Part shown: positions 43,424 to 49,341 of the stretch, piece by piece
Layout: each line of letters starts with the position of its first letter
Numbering within the stretch: the stretch's first letter is position 1
Source of the DNA: Chthonomonadales bacterium
GTDB taxonomy: Bacteria; Armatimonadota; Chthonomonadetes; Chthonomonadales; CAJBBX01
DNA: 49,341 nt
Direction of reading: 5' to 3'
Assembly (NCBI GenBank): GCA_012517255.1
Contig: JAAYVH010000054.1
Location: 1-49,341, forward strand
Notes under the pieces: model-generated
The model's input: only the letters and a program-made list of their open reading frames with translations
What the model was told of the DNA's origin: nothing
Database searches by the model: none
Program-made: the position numbers and the translations under genes

Positions 43424-45930
43424 AGCTTGCGTCGCTCCTTTCTGCGTTCCCGATCAGTCGGATCGCGTGGCGCTGCCGGCGCTTGCGAATAGTAGACCAG
43501 CATGCTGCCCGGGGCCTTCGGAAGGCGCAAGACCAGGCCCTCCGCCATTTCCTTGCCCGTCATGATTGTCTTGATCGGCTTGCCGTCGCCTCTGAACTCA
43601 ACGTGATACCGCGCCGATGGGCGAATGCCTCGTGGCGCAACCACGATCCCTGATAGTTTGCTCTCGGGGCGACGAAACGCACATAGGACGCCAGCGCCCA
43701 GGTCCGGCCTGTCCAACTGCCATGCGGCAACGTCGTCCGCGTCGGTACCGATGCCGCTCAAGACATGCAAGTCGCCGTACCAGTAGGAGCGAAGGATCTT
43801 GAGCTCGCCGACGGCATCAGCCCATGCCGAAGAGGAGAAGCCCGGATCGAGATACGGAGCCTCCAGAGAGACGCCGGCGGCTGCGGCGCTGCGGCGCTCG
43901 TAGGGATCCGAGGACCAGAGCCCAACCGCGAACAGCGGCAGATACTGGGCCAGCGCCATGGCCTGCATCTGGTTCCACTCGGGATGTCCCGGGGAGCATC
44001 CTGTGTCGCTTCGCCACAGCGGCACCGAACGCATGATCATCTCGAGGTCCAGCCGCCGCCCCCCGCTCGCACAGTTGTCTATGAGCAGATCGGGATGGGC
44101 GGCCCGCAACGAGTCCCAGAGCGCGTATAGCCCCTCGACATAGCGAATCTCGGTCATGCCCTGGCGGTCGGGGGCATCTTCGGCCCGCCAGTACTGCAGC
44201 GGGTCTATGTTGAAGTCATTGCGGTAGACATCCACGCCGTACTCGCCGATGCGCCGATTGAGGAGATCGGTGAGCCATCGGCGCGCCTCCGGATCATGAA
44301 GCCGGAACAGCCCTCCGTTCGCTCCTCCAGAGACCCATTCCGGGTGCTCGCGCGCAATGTCAGATCCAGGCGCTACGCGCTCCGGCTCGAACCACAGGAC
44401 GAATCGCATCCTGTGCGCATGCACAGTCTCGGAAACGGGCTTCAGGCCGCGCGGGAACCGCGTCTCATCCGTGCGCCATGACCCGACGCCGTTCGGGAAT
44501 CCTCCCGGGAACCACGCGGCGTCCAACCAGACCGTGTCGAAGCCCAGATCTGCTGCCGTGCGTACATAGACGAGCTGTCCCGACTCCGTGGCCCACTCGG
44601 GCCTGGCGTTGTAGCGGTCGAATGTCTGGAGAGCCACGGGCAGAAGCGGCAGCTTGCCGCCGACGCGCGGGGCGAAGTGATCGAACATGAGCCGGCGAAA
44701 CCTGATCTGTGCATCGGCGCGCGATCCTTTCCACGGCATGATCAGAATGCGCGGCGTGCGGATCGCCTCTCCTGCATGCAGCACCGTCCGGAGCTGTTCC
44801 AGCCCTATGCCGACCGTCCCAGGCCCCGCGGGACTTCGGTCAAACGCAGCCTGCCACTGACCGGTCCAGCCTACCGCCGTGATGACCCCGGAGTCGCGGT
44901 ACTGCAGGTTCCAGAACGGGAAGGCGGTCATGGAGGATGGCCGTCCGCCCGTAGGGGTGAGCATGAACGGCTTGCCCGGTACGATCGGAGTGTCGAGGGG
45001 CTGGAAGGCAGTCGCAGAGCACGTGTCACCGGTGAGATGGTGCAGGATCAGCGGCTCTCGCACATAGCCGGACTGAACCCGCACATTCAGCGCGCGAACC
45101 TGTTCGAGGACCGGCGAGGTCGTTGGCGACCGATTCTCGAAGCGCGCCACCCACTCGACGGCAGGATACCGATCGAAGATGCGCGCCTCGACGGTCAGGA
45201 CCATGCCCGGACCCGGTTGCTCCCATCGGGTGATGAGCAGCTTGCCGCCGGCGGTTGGCTTCGTCTCTGTGGTGCGTTTCCATGCCGGGAGGAGTTCCTC
45301 CGACGGCACGCCTCCGAGCACGAACGACAACGGCGGACCGGCTACCGCCAGGAAGAGATCGGGCTGGTCAGCATCGAGGTATCTGCGGCTGCCGTCCGCC
45401 ATGACGAACGCGGCATCCGCCCAGTCGGCCTGATCGAAGGCTGCGCCGTCTCCACCGTCGGTCACCTTCAGGCGCAGCGACCGCATATCCGGCGCTATGC
45501 GTACCATGATCGGAACAGGAGCCGCGCCGCCCCGCAGCACCGGGCTTCGCACCACCTCCTCGCCGTTGGCTTCCACAACGAACTCAACGGAGCCCCGCGA
45601 GCCACCGGTATCGGGGTTGTTGTCGATCCCGATGGCCGCCTCTAAACGCTGGGCTCCGGGAGGAACGTCCACCTCTATGTCGCTGTTCGCGTGCGTGCCC
45701 AGGCCATGAGCGTAGCTCTGTGCGCCGATCCTGAGCGGCGTCTCGATGCACGAGCGGCCAAATCTCAGGCAACTGTGATCCTGACGCCAGACCCTTAGCC
45801 GCACCTGACCCTGCGGCGCGGCCTCGCCCGTGAAGACCTCGCGCGCCCAAGCGTGCACCTGCCGCACGTAGGCGGGGGGCGCCATGATGCTGTCGTTGGG
45901 GAACCGCGCCTCCATGTGGGGTACTGCCAT
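43420..45930 (-). CDS. GH36 alpha-galactosidase with N-terminal NPCBM domain
   Basis: An 836-residue enzyme. Residues about 30-180 form an NPCBM/Ig-like domain (SYAHGLGTHANSDIEVDVPP), which binds carbohydrate. The remainder is a GH36-type beta-sandwich and barrel. The nucleophile is predicted at Asp572 (YRNDFNIDP) and the acid/base at Asp642 (PLWRSDTGCSPGH), 70 residues apart as in known GH36 enzymes. VWLDAAWFPGGFPNG and LLIDNCASGGRRLDLE support it. It hydrolyses terminal alpha-galactosyl residues. The start is the ATG at 45930 with AGGAGG upstream; there is no signal peptide, so it is cytoplasmic. Divergent from the gene at 46044. Confidence 0.93.
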   Translation of the reverse strand: MAVPHMEARFPNDSIMAPPAYVRQVHAWAREVFTGEAAPQGQVRLRVWRQDHSCLRFGRSCIETPLRIGAQSYAHGLGTHANSDIEVDVPPGAQRLEAAIGIDNNPDTGGSRGSVEFVVEANGEEVVRSPVLRGGAAPVPIMVRIAPDMRSLRLKVTDGGDGAAFDQADWADAAFVMADGSRRYLDADQPDLFLAVAGPPLSFVLGGVPSEELLPAWKRTTETKPTAGGKLLITRWEQPGPGMVLTVEARIFDRYPAVEWVARFENRSPTTSPVLEQVRALNVRVQSGYVREPLILHHLTGDTCSATAFQPLDTPIVPGKPFMLTPTGGRPSSMTAFPFWNLQYRDSGVITAVGWTGQWQAAFDRSPAGPGTVGIGLEQLRTVLHAGEAIRTPRILIMPWKGSRADAQIRFRRLMFDHFAPRVGGKLPLLPVALQTFDRYNARPEWATESGQLVYVRTAADLGFDTVWLDAAWFPGGFPNGVGSWRTDETRFPRGLKPVSETVHAHRMRFVLWFEPERVAPGSDIAREHPEWVSGGANGGLFRLHDPEARRWLTDLLNRRIGEYGVDVYRNDFNIDPLQYWRAEDAPDRQGMTEIRYVEGLYALWDSLRAAHPDLLIDNCASGGRRLDLEMIMRSVPLWRSDTGCSPGHPEWNQMQAMALAQYLPLFAVGLWSSDPYERRSAAAAGVSLEAPYLDPGFSSSAWADAVGELKILRSYWYGDLHVLSGIGTDADDVAAWQLDRPDLGAGVLCAFRRPESKLSGIVVAPRGIRPSARYHVEFRGDGKPIKTIMTGKEMAEGLVLRLPKAPGSMLVYYSQAPAAPRDPTDRERRKERRKL

Positions 45931-46043
45931 GCTGACCTCCTGCCGATCGGGGCTCGCTGTGATAGCAGCCGCCTTTTGCTTCGCGAGCATGCTTGCTGAG
46001 TCCTGCGCAGGTAGAGCCGCGGGTTGCGGCGAAATCCTCTGGC

Positions 46044-49043
46044 ATGAACCATGGGATCTCCAGACGGGAGGCGCTCCAGGCTGCAGTCATCTCTCCATTT
46101 GTCGGCTTCTCCTCTCCAGAGTACGCTCCGCCGCTGGTCGGCGGGCTGGCCGACGAACCGATCTACCCGGATGATGCGTTCTCGCGACCGCTCGTAGACC
46201 GCCGCCACGCCTTTGCCACGCTCGATGGCGTTGGGCCGTTCCTGATGGTGGACGACCGAGCGCGTCACTTCGCAGATCAGGACTTTCGCCTCCACTCCGA
46301 GGATGGAGCCACGGTGGCGCGATGGCGGTTCACGTCTCGCGGGCTCGATCACAACGTCCTGATGATCCACGAGCGCATTCGCCGCGCGCCGCGAGCCATC
46401 TCGTTTCGCCTGCGAAACAGATCGGACGCGCCGGTCGAGGTGCAGCTCGATGTTCATGAGCTCGGGTGGCTACCCGTGCCCGAGCAGACGGCGGCTGCGT
46501 GGACGCTCGGACGACGCACGGTTGCGCCCGGCGAACATCGGGTCCTGACCTTCCAGTTCGCAGACGCCCGTACCGAGGGCCGCAGCGCCATCCGTTACCC
46601 TCTGGGAGCCGTTCAGATCCGGCTGCCGGGGATCAAGCCGGGCAAACCGTATGAGTTTCACCTGTCTGAGCTCACCGTGCACTATGAACCGGCGCCCGGC
46701 ATCGTGGTGAACGCGATCGAGGTTGGGCTCGAAGGCCGGGAGCTCCAGTGTGGGATCGGGGTCACCGCGGCTCGCGAAGCCCCGATGCCCCTGGACATTG
46801 AGCTCCGACGCCGCGAACGGGTCCTGTGGCGCATCCGCCTCTCCCCGGACGAGGCTGCTGCGGCGGCGACTGTAACTGTGCGTCTGCGGCGGCTTGTGCC
46901 GTGGTGGCTGCCTCCGGGAACTGCAGTTGCAGGGCTCGTTGCCGGAGGCTATCGCGTGTCGGGCCCTGAGGCCATGGTGAGCATTCCTCGCCACGAGAAC
47001 AACCGATCCGTACTGCCGCGCGTCGAGCGACGCCGTCACAAAGGCCGGCCGACGGTTTTCGTGAACGGCAAGCCGTTCGACTGGAGGGGATACTCGAGCT
47101 ACGACTATGTCCCGGGAAGCGTGGGTGAGTTCGGCCGATCGAGCGTGAACGTCTTCTGTGTGCCGACATGTGCAGGTCGGCACATGTATCAGATTGCCGA
47201 GCCCACGTTGCCGGAGCCTGGGCGTGCGGATTATGGTGAGCTTGATGAGCGCGTCTGCCTGTCGCTTCAGGCCAATCCCGACGCGATGATCTCTCTGCGC
47301 GTGGCGCTGGCCATGCCTCCGTGGTGGCTCCAACTGCATGAAGATGAGCTGGCACGCGTCGAGACCGATCAGGGCCGATTGATATGGGAGGAGTTCGCGC
47401 ACGCGCGAGTCGCCTCGTTGGCATCGGAGACGTGGTTTCGCGATCAGGCTCGTGCATTGCGCGACCTGATCCGGCACTGCAAGGCACAGCCCTGGGCGTC
47501 GCGACTGATCGCCATATGGCTGATGGGCGAGACCACCGAGGAGTGGTTCGCCTGGGGCTCCAATGACGGATACTATGCGGACTATTCCGCGCCGATGATC
47601 GATGCCTTTCGACGCTCGACATCCGAGGAGTCCGTTCCCACACCCGAGGAACGCAAGGCGCCAGGCTGGGACATCTATCCGGACACCGACGCCGGCAGAC
47701 GCGCCGCCGCATATCACGGCTTCGTTTCGGACCTGACGGCGCGCGTTGTCGGGCGCTTCGCGCGCATCGTCAAGCGCGAAACGGAAGGCCGCACGCTCGT
47801 GTGCTGCTTCCTCGGGTATGTGATCCAGCTCGCCGGCGAGAAGCGTCAGGCGTTGAGCGGGCACTTTGCCGTGCGTCGCGTGCTCGATGATCCCAGCCTT
47901 GATGTGCTGGCGGGTGTGCCGCTCCACGACTTCCGCAATCTGTCGCAGGGCTACAATCCCTACTGCTCGGCCACGGAGAGCATTCTGACCTCCGGTAAGC
48001 TCGTCTGCAACGAGAACGATCTGTTTTCGTGGCTCCACAACTCCCTCTGGCATCAGCCCTATGATCCCGCCGATCCGCGAGGCGCGTGCATCTCCATGCA
48101 CGAGCGTGAGTGCGCCAATGATGCGGTTCATGGCACGCTTCAGCAGAAGTTCTCGCTCGCCGCAAGCTGGCATCACGACGCAGAGCTGCATCGGGCATTC
48201 GCCCGTCAGGCTGATGTGTACCGCGAGGCCATGGAGCGTGATCGAACGTCGGCCGATGAGATCGCATTTCTGGTGGACGATAGCAGCTTCGCCTGGACTC
48301 CGCCGGAGACGACAGTGCCTGCCATCACCAACAAGCACATGCTGCGCGACTTCGGACGGACGGGGGCGCCCGTCGGAGTCTGGCTTCTCAGTGACATCGA
48401 GAGACTGCCGGCGCGGATCCGATTCGTGGTAGTGGCGACATCCTACGCGGCTGCCCGGCGTGACGTCGCCAAACTCGAGCGCGTGGTTGCCAGAGGCGGA
48501 CGCACGTTCTACGTGGTGGGCGCGCCGGGATTGGTGGATGTCGAGCGCGGACGCTGGGATGTGGAGCGGCCGGCGCACGTCCTCGGTCTGCCGATCCGCA
48601 TCGGCATGGCGGGCGGCACCGGCGCCGTGGCGTTGACCGACGAACAGCGCGGCGTTCCGAGCGTCGCATCTGTTCGGCCCAGACCGGAAGCCGACGGCGA
48701 CGGGTGGCTAAGCTATGCAGACGGCCCGTGTGCCGGCATGGAGCGCGCGTTGCCCCGAGGGGGCCGCCTGATCTGGTCTGGCGTGCCGGTCGCCGACAGC
48801 GCGCTGTTCCGGCGATGGATCGAACGTGCGGGTGTCCACTGCTACGCGCCGGTGGGCTACTTCGTTCATGCCTCGCGCGAGCTTGTAGCCGTCACAGCCC
48901 CTTCGGCAGGAACGGCCACCCTGGGGTGGCCAGGTGATGCAGCGGTGCGCGACATGTTCGAAGGCTGGACGGGTCGTGGGAGAGCAACGCCCTGTCCGTT
49001 CCGCGCCGGGCAGACACGCCTGTTCCGGCTTGACCGGCTATGA
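46044..49043 (+). CDS. Tat-exported GH42-like beta-galactosidase-type protein
   Basis: A 999-residue protein. From the ATG at 46044 the N-terminus SRREALQAAVISPFVGF is a weak twin-arginine signal. Residues about 30-330 are beta-sandwich. From about 337 a TIM barrel starts (VFVNGKPFDWRGYSSYDYVP); IAIWLMGETTEEWFAW contains Glu496 and LVCNENDLFSWLH contains Glu657, which would be the acid/base and nucleophile by analogy to GH42 (inference). The C-terminal 210 residues resemble the amidotransferase-like trimerisation domain of GH42 (RIRFVVVATSYAAARRDVAK, VARGGRTFYVV). It diverges from the alpha-galactosidase gene and is followed by an isomerase gene after 51 nt. Confidence 0.72.
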   Translation: MNHGISRREALQAAVISPFVGFSSPEYAPPLVGGLADEPIYPDDAFSRPLVDRRHAFATLDGVGPFLMVDDRARHFADQDFRLHSEDGATVARWRFTSRGLDHNVLMIHERIRRAPRAISFRLRNRSDAPVEVQLDVHELGWLPVPEQTAAAWTLGRRTVAPGEHRVLTFQFADARTEGRSAIRYPLGAVQIRLPGIKPGKPYEFHLSELTVHYEPAPGIVVNAIEVGLEGRELQCGIGVTAAREAPMPLDIELRRRERVLWRIRLSPDEAAAAATVTVRLRRLVPWWLPPGTAVAGLVAGGYRVSGPEAMVSIPRHENNRSVLPRVERRRHKGRPTVFVNGKPFDWRGYSSYDYVPGSVGEFGRSSVNVFCVPTCAGRHMYQIAEPTLPEPGRADYGELDERVCLSLQANPDAMISLRVALAMPPWWLQLHEDELARVETDQGRLIWEEFAHARVASLASETWFRDQARALRDLIRHCKAQPWASRLIAIWLMGETTEEWFAWGSNDGYYADYSAPMIDAFRRSTSEESVPTPEERKAPGWDIYPDTDAGRRAAAYHGFVSDLTARVVGRFARIVKRETEGRTLVCCFLGYVIQLAGEKRQALSGHFAVRRVLDDPSLDVLAGVPLHDFRNLSQGYNPYCSATESILTSGKLVCNENDLFSWLHNSLWHQPYDPADPRGACISMHERECANDAVHGTLQQKFSLAASWHHDAELHRAFARQADVYREAMERDRTSADEIAFLVDDSSFAWTPPETTVPAITNKHMLRDFGRTGAPVGVWLLSDIERLPARIRFVVVATSYAAARRDVAKLERVVARGGRTFYVVGAPGLVDVERGRWDVERPAHVLGLPIRIGMAGGTGAVALTDEQRGVPSVASVRPRPEADGDGWLSYADGPCAGMERALPRGGRLIWSGVPVADSALFRRWIERAGVHCYAPVGYFVHASRELVAVTAPSAGTATLGWPGDAAVRDMFEGWTGRGRATPCPFRAGQTRLFRLDRL

Positions 49044-49094
49044 GACGCAGGAGCCGCGATGCCTTCTAACGAAACCACACCCAGGAGGAGCGCC

Positions 49095-49341
49095 ATGGTT
49101 CATCAGCCACGCGCAGGACTGTTCGCTATAGGCCTCGACACATACTGGAATCAGTTCGCCGGCCTCTACGACCGGCTGGACGGCTATCGCGCCACCATAT
49201 CCGCGAGACTGGCGCGCGCAGGAGCTGCGGTCGTTGATGCCGGCATGGTGGATAGCGTCGAGAAGGCCCGCGAAGCGGCAGCGCTGTTCAAGCGAGAGGA
49301 CGTGGAGATCATCTTTCTTCATGTGTCGACGTATGCGCTCA
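49095..49341 (+). CDS. L-arabinose/L-fucose isomerase-like protein (5' part only)
   Basis: The open frame runs off the right edge with 82 codons, from the ATG at 49095 with AGGAGGAG 5 nt upstream. It begins MVHQPRAGLFAIGLDTYWNQ and reads on to DVEIIFLHVSTYAL. This matches the N-terminal domain of the L-arabinose isomerase-like group, with the pattern G-L--YW-QF--L-DRL-GY and IIFLHVSTYA. It would convert an aldose to a ketose released by the neighbouring enzymes. The family could also be L-fucose isomerase-like; the active-site part lies outside the window. Confidence 0.78.
   Translation, partial: MVHQPRAGLFAIGLDTYWNQFAGLYDRLDGYRATISARLARAGAAVVDAGMVDSVEKAREAAALFKREDVEIIFLHVSTYAL

Noticed and set aside
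46470-48578. Minus-strand open frame of 702 codons
   Set aside because: Antisense to the GH42-like gene; low-complexity His/Arg-rich translation with no recognisable domain.

Overview
The window most resembles a chromosomal segment of an uncultured member of the Armatimonadota. The best single clue is the major-pseudopilin-type gene at 36815-37606. Right after its prepilin helix it carries the phrases [14 protein letters not shown] and [18 protein letters not shown], which I associate with that phylum rather than with Planctomycetes. High G+C, many large secreted or cytoplasmic glycosidases, a Tat-exported sulfatase and a SARP/STAND regulator fit this. No rRNA, tRNA or CRISPR array was seen, and no intact mobile element.

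Layout. 1-911 (minus) is an Eis-like GNAT acetyltransferase cut by the left edge. 1012-8040 (plus) holds a 1,310-residue exported multidomain protein, then DNA-3-methyladenine glycosylase I and a class V aminotransferase joined by ATGA overlaps, then a membrane-anchored parvulin. 8091-12975 (plus) is a tight cluster: a glycyl radical enzyme of the HypD/dehydratase type, a BadF/N-acetylglucosamine-kinase-type ATPase and two paralogous SIS-domain proteins. The first two junctions overlap by 20 nt, and no activating enzyme is in view. 13377-18215 holds a SARP-NB-ARC-TPR regulator, a small exported Ig-like protein and a decayed IS701-type transposase. 18403-26379 (mostly minus) is housekeeping: mreBCD; lgt, lspA and a DksA/TraR protein; and ileS. 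An LmeA-like DUF2993 gene lies between on the plus strand.

26703-35362 (plus) is carbohydrate related: a cytoplasmic six-hairpin-type glycosidase, an 848-nt gap filled with palindromic repeats, an exported TIM-barrel hydrolase, and an ABC sugar importer (lipoprotein and two permeases, no ATPase). A perfect 34-bp inverted repeat lies between the lipoprotein and permease genes. 35372-38655 (minus) is a lacI - pseudopilin - sulfatase operon. Its promoter (TTGACA-N17-TATCAT) is followed directly by two AACCGRTT-type half-palindromes, so a self-regulated sugar-responsive unit is likely. 39096-45930 (minus) encodes a GH36 alpha-galactosidase, an NAD-dependent epimerase, a GH172 (DUF2961) enzyme and ferritin. 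Divergent from it, 46044 to the right edge (plus) encodes a Tat-exported GH42-like protein and the start of an L-arabinose/L-fucose-isomerase-like gene.

How it fits together. The right half looks like machinery for taking apart sulfated or branched plant or microbial glycans: sulfatase, alpha-galactosidase, GH172 furanosidase-type enzyme, GH42-like enzymes, sugar importer and ketol-isomerase. The left half includes an unusual glycyl-radical/kinase/SIS cluster that may process an amino-sugar-like or hydroxylated substrate anaerobically. The two most notable items are that cluster and the LacI-controlled, translationally coupled pseudopilin.
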